Source: Verrucomicrobiia bacterium
Lineage (GTDB): Bacteria; Verrucomicrobiota; Verrucomicrobiia; Limisphaerales; UBA11358
Direction of reading: 5' to 3'
Assembly: GCA_025451535.1 (NCBI GenBank)
Contig: JANWKE010000061.1
Location: 1 to 64,000, forward strand
DNA: 64,000 nucleotides
A program made the translations under genes and the position numbers. Within the stretch, counting starts at the first letter, position 1. Each line of letters starts with the position of its first letter. The notes below the pieces were generated by a model. It was not told the origin of the DNA, ran no database searches, and worked only from the letters and a program-made list of their open reading frames with translations. Positions 36,814-46,982 of this stretch are shown here, one piece after another.

Positions 36814-37755
36814 TCATTTGGCACCCAGTTCCGCCCGTTTCTGGATGAACTGCGCCAGGACGCTTACAGCGATCTCCGGTGTGCTTTGCGCGTGAATGTC
36901 CAAACCTACCGGACAGGCGATTCGATCGAATTGCTCCGCGGTGGCAATGTTTTGTTTGAGGAATTGTTCGCGGATCATCCGCGCCTTGCGGCGGCTGCCA
37001 ATCATTCCCAGGAAAACAAACGGCCGCTGAATCCACTCGGTCAGCACCAGCGCGTCGTGCTGGTGGCCACGGGTGACAATGAGGCCAAAGGCCGGCGGTT
37101 CCGGTAAAGGCACTTTCAGGAGCTCATGCCAGCCGCCCACGCGCAGTTGCGTTTCCGGCGGGAAAAAATTGTGGCTGGCCAGTTCGGGCCGGTCGTCAAA
37201 AACCGTCACGGCAAAATTCAGCTGCAACGCCAGTGGCGCAACGGCCTGGGCGACATGCCCGGACCCGGCAATCCAAAAGGCAGAAGGGGGGGAAACGGTT
37301 TCCTGATAAAGCCACCCGGCAGACGTTGAAGCGTCAAAAGGTTGGAGCGTTGCATCGGCGAGCGCAACGGAAAAATCTTTTCTTACGCCCCAGCGGACCG
37401 GTTCGGTGACAGCTGCCAGTTGACGCCAGAGTTCCGCCGCTTCCGCCGCCCGGGGCAAAATCAATCCTGACACGCTGCCGCCGCAAATCAGGCCGTCGTC
37501 CCAGCCGAAATCATGATCGAGCAGCATTTCAAAGGTCGAGGCCTCGCCGGTTTTCAAAGCGCGTTTGGCCCGGGCGTGGACCTCGGCTTCCAGGCAGCCG
37601 CCGCCCAGCGTGCCGACGATGCGTCCATCCTGGAAAAAAAGCGCCTTGGCGCCGATACGCTGCGGGCTGGAGCCTTTGACGCCGGAAATCAAAGCCAGCG
37701 TAAATGGCTGATCCTCCGCCAGGGCAGCGGCGAGTTGTTCATAAAAGCGGGCCAT
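36814..37755 (-). CDS. XdhC/CoxI-family protein
   Basis: GSSPQRIGAKALFFQDGRIVGTLGGGCLEAEV, GSGHVAQAVAPLA, FLGMIGSRRKARMI. ORF to 37794; ATG 37755 chosen. Confidence 0.93.
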   Translation of the reverse strand: MARFYEQLAAALAEDQPFTLALISGVKGSSPQRIGAKALFFQDGRIVGTLGGGCLEAEVHARAKRALKTGEASTFEMLLDHDFGWDDGLICGGSVSGLILPRAAEAAELWRQLAAVTEPVRWGVRKDFSVALADATLQPFDASTSAGWLYQETVSPPSAFWIAGSGHVAQAVAPLALQLNFAVTVFDDRPELASHNFFPPETQLRVGGWHELLKVPLPEPPAFGLIVTRGHQHDALVLTEWIQRPFVFLGMIGSRRKARMIREQFLKQNIATAEQFDRIACPVGLDIHAQSTPEIAVSVLAQFIQKRAELGAK

Positions 37756-38056
37756 GGAAACCAGGTTTAGCGCCGGCCAAATGCGAACCTCCACGCGTAT
37801 TAAAATGGCTCCACAGGCAGGTCTCGGCGCCGTAACCGCTCAATTTTGTTGAGTGTTCAGCGCGTGTTTACAACGACTGGCACCACGTGTAAAGCAGTTC
37901 CTGCCACATGCCAACCGGTGTTTTCGTTGTCTTTTCCGGCAGTTCCTCTGAACCTTGATTGCTCAACGCCATCCAATCCGGCTCTGCCTCAACAGCATAA
38001 TAAAAAGTTGTTTTGTGTCAAATTAGTGCTAATTTTAGAAGAGTTTTGAATTAATA

Positions 38057-41000
38057 TTGCATGAACGAGCATACCCTCGTTTTCGCCCGCGACGTTCCGT
38101 ACGTGGTGGACTGGAGGATGGTCCGTTTGTGAGCAGGCGTGTCCGGGCACTGGCGGGTGTGTGTGGATGGATTCTGATTACCTGTCTGCTCTTTATGCCG
38201 GGCCGGGGAGCCCGGGCAGCCACTTTACCCGCCGGTTTTTCCGAGACAGCGGTTGACGGTCCTCCGGGCGGCTGGAACCAACCGGTCGGGATTTTATTTC
38301 AGGACAATGGCCGGATGTACGTGTGGGAAAAAGGTGGCCAGGTCTGGTTCCGGGAATACGGCGGCAGCACCTGGACGCTCCTGATCGATATCAGCGATGA
38401 AGTGGGCAACTGGGGTGACCACGGCCTGCTGGGTTTTGCGCTGGATCCAAACTTCGACGTCAACGGCCGCATTTACCTGATGTATGTGGTGGACCGGTAT
38501 GCTCTCTTTAACCTGGGGACGCCGGGCTACGACCCGACAACGAATAATTACTATTCGGCCACCATCGGCCGGATTACCCAATATACTGCTCGGTCCAGCG
38601 ATGGCTTCAGTTCGGTGGACCCGGCGTCGCGCCTGGTGTTATTGGGTGAAACGCCGACCAATGGTATTCCCATCACCTACACCTCCCACGGTGTGGGCAC
38701 GCTTTTGTTCGGAGAGGACGGAACCTTGCTGGCCTCCTGCGGTGAAAGCGCCAGTTTTGATTCCACGGATACCGGCAGCGCTTCGGAGACGTACTATTTG
38801 CAGGCCCTGGCCAACGGGATTATCCAGCCGAAGGAAAACGTAGGCGCCTACCGGGCCCAACTGGTTGACAGCTTGAGCGGCAAAATACTCCGCCTTGATC
38901 CGGCGACGGGTAATGGTGTCCCGGGCAATCCGTTTTATGACCCGGCGCACCCGCGCGCGGCCCGGTCGCGGGTCTGGGCGCTGGGTTTGCGCAACCCTTA
39001 TCGTATGACGTTGCGACCCAACACCGGCAGCCACAACCTCACCAACGGGAATCCCGGCGTGTTGTGCATCGGCCACGTGGGTTGGAGCACATGGGAAGGC
39101 CTGGACGTCTGCACTCGAGGCGGCCAGAATTTCGGCTGGCCGGTTTTTGAGGGGATTCAGGTCCAGCCGAGTTACGCCAATGTGAACGTTCAGAATCGGG
39201 ATGCGCCCAATCCGCTCTATCCGGGTTCGGGTTGTTCTCAGTACTTCAATTTCACCGACCTGCTCGCGCAAAATACGAGTGTGGCGAGCAACCAGCCGCC
39301 TTTCCCCAATCCGTGCAACCTGTCGCAGAAAATTCCCTCTGCGATTCCCCAATTTCTCGTCACTCCCCCGGTCCTGGACTGGGAACACGCCACCACGCTC
39401 GCCCGCACCTGGATTTACGACAGTAAAGGCGTGGCTACTCCCATCGATGTGGGCGCGGCGGGTTCGCCGGTTTCCGGCAGCATGTTTCCGGGCAACTGCT
39501 CCGTCGGCGGCGTCTGGTTCACGACGAGTGATTTTACGCAGAAATACAGCAATACGTATTTCCATGCTGATTACGGCGCGAACTGGATCAAGAATTTCGT
39601 GTTCGATACGAACAACAATCTGGTATCCGTGGCCCCTTTCCTCGACGATGGCGGGGGAATTGTCGATTTGGCAACTCACCCAATCGACGGGGGTCTCTAT
39701 TACATCGATATAACCGCCGGGATGATATGGGATATCACCCGTTCGGTGAACGGCATGGTGCCGCCGATCGCGGTGGCCGCGGCCAACCAGTATTACGGGC
39801 CTGGTCCGCTGACCGTTCAATTTAACGGCAGTGCTTCAAGCGATCCGCAGGGATTTCCGCTGGCCTACGCATGGAATTTTGGCGACGGCACACCCGGGAG
39901 CACGAGCCCCAACCCGTCGCACGTTTTCAACGCGTCGCCAGGGGTACCGACATCGTACACGGTTTCCCTGAGCGTGACGAACGCCGCAGGGGAGGTTTCA
40001 ACCACCACGTTGTTGATCTCCGTGAACAACACTCCGCCGATGGTGACCATTTCCAGCCCGGTTGACGGCAGCAAATATTCGATGGCGAGCAATACGATTT
40101 ACAACCTCACCGCCAACGTCGTTGACCACGAATCGCCCGACGCTCAACTCCAGTATAAGTGGGAACTGTTTCTGCACCACGACAATCACGAGCATCCCAA
40201 CCCGGTGGACACCAATCATATCACCACGGCTCTCATCACGCCGATCGGCTGTGATGGAATCAATCTCTACTATTACCGGATCCAACTCACCGTTACCGAT
40301 CCGCAAGGCCTCTCCACCACCCGCAGCGTGAGTCTCTTCCCTGATTGCGGCACGCCCGACCTGCCGGCCGTGATTTCCAGCATCCCCGATCAAACGATCT
40401 ATGTAAATCAATCGACGGGCCCGGTCCCGTTCACGGTCAGCGACGCGGAGATCGCAGCGGCCTATCTCCAGTTAAGTGCGACTTCGTCCGCCCCGGCGTT
40501 GGTGCCAGATACCAACATTCTATTTGGGGGCAGCGGGTCCAACCGCACGGTGACGGTGAGCCCGGTAACCGGCCAGACGGGGACGGCGACGATTACGATT
40601 ACGGTGAATGATGGGCCGAACAACACGAGCACGAATTTCGAGCTGACCGTGTTGCCGGCAGCCCGGCTGGCGATCAAGACCATCGCCAGTACGAGTTCCA
40701 ATCTGGTCCTCACCGGCTTGGGCGGTGTGCCCGGCGCCACCTACTATGTGATGGCTTCGACCAATCTGGCGCCATTGCCAATGGCCCTGTGGCAGCGGCT
40801 CTCGACCAATCTGTTCTCCGGAAACGGTAACTTCACCAACAGCATTCCCCTCAACCCGCTGGGTCCCCAGGAATTTTTGGTCGTGGTCACGACGTTGCCG
40901 GCGAAAATACCCGGCCTGGTGGCGGCGTATTCATTTGATGAAGGCACCGGCACAACGGTGATGGATTCGTCGGGAAACACAAACCGCGGAACTATCGGCA

Positions 41001-41824
41001 GCGCAATGTGGAAGGCCAATGGCAAATATGGCGGCGCGCTGATGTTTAACGGAACGAGTTCGTTCGTAACCGTCAACGATTCGCCATCGTTACATTTGTC
41101 CACCGGCATGACACTGGAGGCCTGGGTGAATCCCGTCCTGGCGAACGGTACCTGGAGCGATGTCATTTACAAGGGCGATAATAACAATGACAATTATTTT
41201 GTGGAGGGATCTTCGCCCAATAACGGTTCACCGGTCGGCGGCGGCACGTTTGGCAGCGGCACGTTTGGCATTACAAATTTGACAACCGTGGGCACCGGCG
41301 CCTTGCCGACCAACCAATGGTCACATGTGGCGGCAACCTACAATGGAACTCAGCTGGAGTTATATGTCAACGGGGTGCAAATCTCCAGCCAGCCACAAAC
41401 CGGCAACATCATGACTTCCACCAACGCGCTGCAAATCGGGGGAGACATTTCCAATGGCCAGTATTTCGATGGTGAACTGGATGAAATTCGTGTTTACAAC
41501 CTGGCGTTGACGGCGGCACAGATTCAGGCGGACATGAACCTGCCCGTGGGCAACACCCCGACCGCTCCGGCCAATCTGGCCGCAACAATTGTGAGCAGCA
41601 ACCAGATCAATTTGAGTTGGGCCGCGGCCGCGGCCGAACTGGGCGTTGGAGCGTATCTTGCGGAACGCAAGGGGATGAGCGACACAAATTTCGTGCAGAT
41701 CGGTTGGTCGAAAGGAACGAACTACAGTGATTCGAGCCTGCCCTCGGGCACGAGTTTCAGTTATCGGGTGCGGGCCGTCGATCGCGCCGGAGACGTCGGC
41801 CCCTACTCGAACGTCGCGCAGTAA
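38057..41824 (+). CDS. Glucose/sorbosone dehydrogenase-like propeller fused to PKD, LamG-like and FN3 domains
   Basis: GFSETAVDGPPGGWNQPVGILF, GDHGLLGFALDPNF; PKD YAWNFGDGTPGSTSPNPSHVF; LamG AYSFDEGTGTTVMDSSGNTNRGTI; C-terminal FN3 SYRVRAVDRAGDVGPYSN. Confidence 0.88.
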   Translation: MHERAYPRFRPRRSVRGGLEDGPFVSRRVRALAGVCGWILITCLLFMPGRGARAATLPAGFSETAVDGPPGGWNQPVGILFQDNGRMYVWEKGGQVWFREYGGSTWTLLIDISDEVGNWGDHGLLGFALDPNFDVNGRIYLMYVVDRYALFNLGTPGYDPTTNNYYSATIGRITQYTARSSDGFSSVDPASRLVLLGETPTNGIPITYTSHGVGTLLFGEDGTLLASCGESASFDSTDTGSASETYYLQALANGIIQPKENVGAYRAQLVDSLSGKILRLDPATGNGVPGNPFYDPAHPRAARSRVWALGLRNPYRMTLRPNTGSHNLTNGNPGVLCIGHVGWSTWEGLDVCTRGGQNFGWPVFEGIQVQPSYANVNVQNRDAPNPLYPGSGCSQYFNFTDLLAQNTSVASNQPPFPNPCNLSQKIPSAIPQFLVTPPVLDWEHATTLARTWIYDSKGVATPIDVGAAGSPVSGSMFPGNCSVGGVWFTTSDFTQKYSNTYFHADYGANWIKNFVFDTNNNLVSVAPFLDDGGGIVDLATHPIDGGLYYIDITAGMIWDITRSVNGMVPPIAVAAANQYYGPGPLTVQFNGSASSDPQGFPLAYAWNFGDGTPGSTSPNPSHVFNASPGVPTSYTVSLSVTNAAGEVSTTTLLISVNNTPPMVTISSPVDGSKYSMASNTIYNLTANVVDHESPDAQLQYKWELFLHHDNHEHPNPVDTNHITTALITPIGCDGINLYYYRIQLTVTDPQGLSTTRSVSLFPDCGTPDLPAVISSIPDQTIYVNQSTGPVPFTVSDAEIAAAYLQLSATSSAPALVPDTNILFGGSGSNRTVTVSPVTGQTGTATITITVNDGPNNTSTNFELTVLPAARLAIKTIASTSSNLVLTGLGGVPGATYYVMASTNLAPLPMALWQRLSTNLFSGNGNFTNSIPLNPLGPQEFLVVVTTLPAKIPGLVAAYSFDEGTGTTVMDSSGNTNRGTIGSAMWKANGKYGGALMFNGTSSFVTVNDSPSLHLSTGMTLEAWVNPVLANGTWSDVIYKGDNNNDNYFVEGSSPNNGSPVGGGTFGSGTFGITNLTTVGTGALPTNQWSHVAATYNGTQLELYVNGVQISSQPQTGNIMTSTNALQIGGDISNGQYFDGELDEIRVYNLALTAAQIQADMNLPVGNTPTAPANLAATIVSSNQINLSWAAAAAELGVGAYLAERKGMSDTNFVQIGWSKGTNYSDSSLPSGTSFSYRVRAVDRAGDVGPYSNVAQ

Positions 41825-42106
41825 TTTACCATGCTCAGGGTCAATTGGCGGAGGCTCAAGGCAAGGGGAATCATCTGTCCGGGAGCGTTGTTGAGATGAC
41901 GACCGGGTATAAATCTCGAACGAATCCTGCACCAATCACGACAGCCACTCTTCCGGGTTGTTCAACCGCTTCGCCGGCGGCAGGCGTTTCATAAAAGGAG
42001 GCCATCGGAACTGAATTTTGTGCCGGTCAAAGGTAAATGCCGACATTCAGCCTGACGCGGCAATTACCGGCTTGACAATTCGCTGTCTGCCAACATTTTT
42101 AATGGG

Positions 42107-42484
42107 GTGAATAATTTATCCTTTCTCCGTGGTTCAATCCTGTTCGCCATCATCCTGCTGGTCTTTGGCCTGGTTACCTGTGCCCAGGCCCAAACCACAT
42201 CTTCTGTCCTGCTGAACGATGCTTACGCGACCCTCGCCCAGGCCAAGCATGATTACAAGGGACACCGGGTCAGGGCGATGAAACAAATCGAAGCCGCCCT
42301 CGGCGAACTCGGCGGGAAAATCAGCAGCACGGGCCGGAACCATGAACCCCAGGGAACCTCCGACGCCCAGCTTCGCGCCGCACGAGGACTTCTGGAACAG
42401 GCCCGGACAGGATTGTCAGGCAAAGCGCTCAAACATGTGGAGGCAGCCATCAATCAAATTTCCATTGCGTTGTCGATTCGCTAG
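42107..42484 (+). CDS. Small secreted protein, helical repeats
   Basis: GTG start, signal peptide LLVFGLVTCAQAQ, then two similar helical segments (AYATLAQAKHDYKGHRVRAMKQIEAAL; ARGLLEQARTGLSGKALKHVEAAI). Confidence 0.6.
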   Translation: MNNLSFLRGSILFAIILLVFGLVTCAQAQTTSSVLLNDAYATLAQAKHDYKGHRVRAMKQIEAALGELGGKISSTGRNHEPQGTSDAQLRAARGLLEQARTGLSGKALKHVEAAINQISIALSIR

Positions 42485-42898
42485 GTATCCTGGCTCACCT
42501 GCCCCATTGGATTGAGTGGGAAACGGGAGGAACGAAAAACAGCAAACCAAGGTGGGGATTGGCTCCCGAGGCGGGGCTCGGCACTGTTATCACTCAAATT
42601 TGTTCAGTTAAAAAGTCGAAGATCAGTGGGGAAACTGAAATTATTTCAGGCGAGAGTCGGAATCGAACGGAGCCTTCACCGACTACCAGCCTCAATATCC
42701 TGATTTCCAAGGGAATTTTAATGCCGGTTTTACAGCGCGTAAGAGTTTTTTAACATTACACGGTCACTACCGGACTTAACCCGCCGCGTACGCCCTCACT
42801 ACACGGTTATTGAAGAAATCGTTGAAGGTTTCGTTGAAGACCTTTCAGCTGGGTCAGAGAGCATCCCTTCAAATATTGAAACTGCTAAAGTATTGCGT

Positions 42899-44023
42899 TT
42901 ATAGCCCCTTTGCGCAACGAAACCCGGCGCCGGCATCCTGGGGTTCTGTATTAAGCCGAAACGCGCATCTTGCGACGACCGCGAAGCCACTGTATTCACC
43001 CCCTCGCAATACACGGAGGAAAGACGTTGGCGGTGCTCCTGTTGGATTTATAGGAGTTGGTTGGCCGTATGGCGTTCCGTACCAATCCCAGCACCATTCG
43101 TAGACATTTCCCGCCATATCGCACAATCCATAATCATTGGGCGCAAAATATCCAACTGGACTCGTGTAAGGAAATTGCCCGCCCCTTACAAAATTTGTAT
43201 TATAGCCATTTGGGCCTAAATCGTAGCTATAATCATTGGTGTCTCCATAGTAATTTGCTTGGCTTTCAGAAATCGTATCGCCCCACGGAAACCTTTGACC
43301 ACTTAATCCTCCCCGTGCCGCCTTCTCCCATTCAGCCTCCGTTGGGAGTCGATAACCGTTGGCTGCCCAATTGGCATACGGATACGCATCTTGCCCGTTG
43401 GTGTAAACACCACTGAAGCCTGCGTCCGTGTAATACACCGGCGTCAAACCTGCCTGCTGTGACCGCGCGTTGCACCATTTTGTGACGTCATACCAGTTGA
43501 CCAACTGCACTGGATAATTCGGTGCGACGCCGGAGCCGGCATTATCAAAATTATATCCGTTAGTCACCGCCCAATTATAGACTGACTGCCACTTGCTGTA
43601 GCTCACCAAGTTAACGTCCAAGAAAAAACCTGATACATAAATGTTGGTCGGGACGGCATCCCACTCTCCATCCAGAGTGTCTCCCATTGTGAAAGTCCCC
43701 GCAGGAATGAGCACCATCCCAGCCGAAGGGTTGAACGCAACGATCAAATTAGTATTCAAACCGCCAGTAGTAGCAATCCGGACATAGTCCACCCAATTGG
43801 TTCCTTCAAAAAGAGAGGAGGCGACTTGGATAGTATATGTCGCTCCAGGTTGCGCGTTGCTCCAGATTAGCGTGCCATCCGGCTCAAAAGCAGCAATGGT
43901 TGTTGCTGCCGGGCCGAGAATTCGGAAGAAGCGGGTTCCTTGAGCAACATCTTTTTCAATCAGCCCGAAAAACGCAAACGCGATAAATATCGTGTACAAT
44001 CTACACAGCCTAATGCGCTTCAT
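42899..44023 (-). CDS. SUMF1/FGE-sulfatase-domain protein, likely not a formylglycine oxidase
   Basis: MVLIPAGTFTMGD, YRLPTEAEWEKAARGG, DMAGNVYEWCWDWY, RVLRGGEYSGFAVVARCAFR. Confidence 0.9.
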   Translation of the reverse strand: MKRIRLCRLYTIFIAFAFFGLIEKDVAQGTRFFRILGPAATTIAAFEPDGTLIWSNAQPGATYTIQVASSLFEGTNWVDYVRIATTGGLNTNLIVAFNPSAGMVLIPAGTFTMGDTLDGEWDAVPTNIYVSGFFLDVNLVSYSKWQSVYNWAVTNGYNFDNAGSGVAPNYPVQLVNWYDVTKWCNARSQQAGLTPVYYTDAGFSGVYTNGQDAYPYANWAANGYRLPTEAEWEKAARGGLSGQRFPWGDTISESQANYYGDTNDYSYDLGPNGYNTNFVRGGQFPYTSPVGYFAPNDYGLCDMAGNVYEWCWDWYGTPYGQPTPINPTGAPPTSFLRVLRGGEYSGFAVVARCAFRLNTEPQDAGAGFRCAKGL

Positions 44024-44027
44024 GGCT

Positions 44028-44216
44028 TTATCTTACGCACCCGAACAGGGATTGTCCAGTTTCCCCCGCGCTGACGAGAATCGCCACATCTTCCGTTGAG
44101 CAGTTCAGCAACTTCGCCACCTGCCCCGACAGAAGGCGTGTCGGCAAATCTTTTGCCGCCCACGTGGTCAGTACCGCTTGCGTCAGGTGGCCAGTCATAC
44201 CTCGGTGTGATTTCAT
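44028..44216 (-). CDS. Small ORF, possibly a truncated HTH-like protein
   Basis: LPTRLLSGQVAKLLNCSTEDVAILVSAG helix-turn-helix-like core; C-terminus appears disrupted. Confidence 0.35.
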   Translation of the reverse strand: MKSHRGMTGHLTQAVLTTWAAKDLPTRLLSGQVAKLLNCSTEDVAILVSAGETGQSLFGCVR

Positions 44217-44430
44217 TTAAACACAATTCATCTTCAAGCAATGACCTATAAAGAGAACACGCTCACGCCAGCCCTGACATCCCCCAGGTCTTGGTGACTG
44301 ATGCCAACGGCACTCCACCCCGACGGATAATACCAACGATCGCGTTATTTTCGGGTTGGCCTGCCCCTGATTTTCGTTTCAACTGGAGGCTTGAACACAT
44401 TTAAATGATTTGCGACAACCCTTTCAAACC

Positions 44431-46806
44431 ATGAAAATTCCGCTCCTCACCGCAGCGGGTTGCCTCCTCACCTGCTCCGTCCTCGCCCAGGCCAATATCA
44501 CCGTGGATGCAAACAAAACCGGTCATGCCATCCCACCCACCCTCTGGGGCATCTTCTTCGAAGACATCAACCTGTCCGCTGACGGCGGCATCTATCCCGA
44601 ATTGGTGCGGAATCGCTCCTTTGAGGATTCGGACCAGCCGGAATACTGGAATTTGTCCAATGGAACGGGCGGCCAGAGCACGATGAGCGTGGACACCTCG
44701 CGGCCGCTCAACTCGTTCAACCGCCACAGCCTGCAGATAACCGTGAATGGCACATTCACGCTGGAAAATGGCGGTTACTGGGGCATGAACATTGTCCAAG
44801 GCGAAGGCTACACGTTCCGGGTGGCGGCGCGCGCCACGGGCGGTTTTACCGGCCCGTTGAAAGTAAAAATCACGAGTTCAACCGGCGCGGTGCTCGCCGG
44901 TGGCGAAATTTCCGGGCTGACCCCCGGCTGGCAGCATCATTCGCTCAACCTCACCGCCTCGGACGGCGACCCGCAGGCGAAGCTGGAAATTTCCGCCACC
45001 GGTACCGGCTCATTGTTCCTGGACATGGTTTCACTTATGCCGCAGAAGACCTGGAAGAACGACGGCTTGCGCGCAGACCTTTGCCAGGCCCTGGACGCGC
45101 TGCACCCTTCCTTTATGCGTTTTCCCGGCGGCAACTGGATCGAAGGCGATGACCTGGCACACATGTATCATTGGAAGGACACGATTGGCCCCACTGATTT
45201 GCGCACGCCACTCTGGAACACCTGGGGATACAATACCACCCAGGGCCTCGGTTTCGAGGAATACCTGCAACTGTGTGAAGACCTCGGCGCGGAACCGGTG
45301 TTCGCCATCAACTGTGGCGTGTCACTGCGCGACAGCGTGCCGTTGGGGCGGATGGGCCAATGGATTCAGGATGCGCTGGACGCCATTCAATACGCCAACG
45401 GCCCGACCAACACTGTCTGGGGCGAAATTCGCGCCCAAGCCGGTCATCCCGCGCCGTTTCACCTGAAATACATGGAAATCGGCAACGAAAACGGCGGCCC
45501 GGCCTACTGGCAGCGCTGGGCACTCCTGGCCAATGCCATCCGCCGGGAATATCCCGATATGAAGCTCATTATGACCACGAGCCTGAGCGGCTATCCCTAC
45601 CCTCCCAGCCCGAAACCGGACATCGTCGATGAACACTATTACGAGTCACCGGAGTCCTTTATGCGGCGCGCCCATCAGTACGACACTTACAGCCGCAAAG
45701 GACCGAAAGTTTTTGTGGGTGAGTATGCGGTTACCGAAGGCGCCGGCCAGGGCAACCTTCGGGCAGCCGTCGGCGAAGCCGCCTTCATGACCGGTCTCGA
45801 GCGCAATTCCGACGTCATCAGCATGGCCAGTTACGCGCCCTTGTTCGTCAACGTGCATCATCGCGCCTGGAACCCCGACCTTATCAGTTTCGACGGTTCC
45901 CGTTGGTATGGCTCGCCCAGCTATTACGTCCAGCAGATGTTCAGCAACAACCGCGGCGACATGACACTACCCATCACGGTAGACTCTGGTGACGTGGTGG
46001 AACCGCCTCCCTCCGGTCGCATCGGCGTCGGCGCCTGGGACACCGAGGCCGAGTTCAAGGACATCAAAGTCACCGCGCCCGACGGGAAGGTGCTCTTCAC
46101 CTCCGATTTCAGCCACGACACCACGAACCATTGGAATTTCTTTGGTGGCGGCAACTGGAAGGTGCAGGACGGCGCCCTGCGACAGACGGCAGCAAGGGAA
46201 AATGTCCGGGCCCTGGCCGGTGACCCGTCGTGGACCAACTACACGCTGGAGCTGAAGGCGCGCAAGCTGGGCGGGCGCGAAGGATTCCTGGTTCTCTTCC
46301 ACGTCAAGAATGACCAGGAGCGCTCCTGGTGGAACGTCGGGGGCTGGAGCGACACCCAGGACGCGGTCGAAATGGATGAAACGATGGATCCGAAGCCCAG
46401 CCACATCGAAACCGGCCGGTGGTACGACCTCAAGGTCCAGGTCCAGGACGTCAGCATCCGATGCTGGTTGGACGGCAAGCTCATCCATGAAATCACCCAA
46501 TCGCGCCTGGCGACGCACGCGCTTTACGCCAGCGCCACGCGGGACGACAAAAGCGGCGACATCATTCTAAAAGTGGTGAATGCCGCCGACGTTCCGGTGG
46601 ACACGACCATCAACCTGCGCGGCGCGGAACACTTGAGCGGTGCCGGCGAAGCCATTGTGCTCACGGCCAACAGCCCGTGGGATGAGAATTTATTGGAGGA
46701 CCCAACCAGAATTTCGCCCAGGACCGGAACTTTCAGCTTTCAAGGCGAGACGCTAAGACGGACCTTTCCCGGCAATTCCGTCACGGTGCTGCGGCTGAAG
46801 ACGTGA
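44431..46806 (+). CDS. GH51 alpha-L-arabinofuranosidase
   Basis: HAIPPTLWGIFFEDINLSADGGIYPELVRNRSFE, MRFPGGNWIEGDD, MEIGNENGGPAYWQRWALLA, VFVGEYAV. Confidence 0.93.
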   Translation: MKIPLLTAAGCLLTCSVLAQANITVDANKTGHAIPPTLWGIFFEDINLSADGGIYPELVRNRSFEDSDQPEYWNLSNGTGGQSTMSVDTSRPLNSFNRHSLQITVNGTFTLENGGYWGMNIVQGEGYTFRVAARATGGFTGPLKVKITSSTGAVLAGGEISGLTPGWQHHSLNLTASDGDPQAKLEISATGTGSLFLDMVSLMPQKTWKNDGLRADLCQALDALHPSFMRFPGGNWIEGDDLAHMYHWKDTIGPTDLRTPLWNTWGYNTTQGLGFEEYLQLCEDLGAEPVFAINCGVSLRDSVPLGRMGQWIQDALDAIQYANGPTNTVWGEIRAQAGHPAPFHLKYMEIGNENGGPAYWQRWALLANAIRREYPDMKLIMTTSLSGYPYPPSPKPDIVDEHYYESPESFMRRAHQYDTYSRKGPKVFVGEYAVTEGAGQGNLRAAVGEAAFMTGLERNSDVISMASYAPLFVNVHHRAWNPDLISFDGSRWYGSPSYYVQQMFSNNRGDMTLPITVDSGDVVEPPPSGRIGVGAWDTEAEFKDIKVTAPDGKVLFTSDFSHDTTNHWNFFGGGNWKVQDGALRQTAARENVRALAGDPSWTNYTLELKARKLGGREGFLVLFHVKNDQERSWWNVGGWSDTQDAVEMDETMDPKPSHIETGRWYDLKVQVQDVSIRCWLDGKLIHEITQSRLATHALYASATRDDKSGDIILKVVNAADVPVDTTINLRGAEHLSGAGEAIVLTANSPWDENLLEDPTRISPRTGTFSFQGETLRRTFPGNSVTVLRLKT

Positions 46807-46920
46807 GGCTGAGCCGGTCTTCCGTGCGCCAACGTACTGCGCCAGGTTGGGCTGACGGAAGGAACCCAAAGAGTTCGAGGCCGTCCTCCTTCAAGCAGCC
46901 CTGTTTTGCCCGGGAGCGCT

Positions 46921-46982
46921 GGCGACGCCAACCAATACCAAACGTTCGGTTCCTTCGGAGGCAGGCCTATTTTGGCGTCGCC
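46921..46982. repeat. Inverted repeat between convergent genes
   Basis: Perfect 10-bp arms GGCGACGCCA (46921-46930)/TGGCGTCGCC (46973-46982), overlapping the araC-like 3' end. Confidence 0.7.

Noticed and set aside
41242-41280. Short direct repeat GGCACGTTTGGCAGC x2
   Set aside because: Encodes a GTFGSGTFG loop inside the LamG-like domain; explained by coding sequence.
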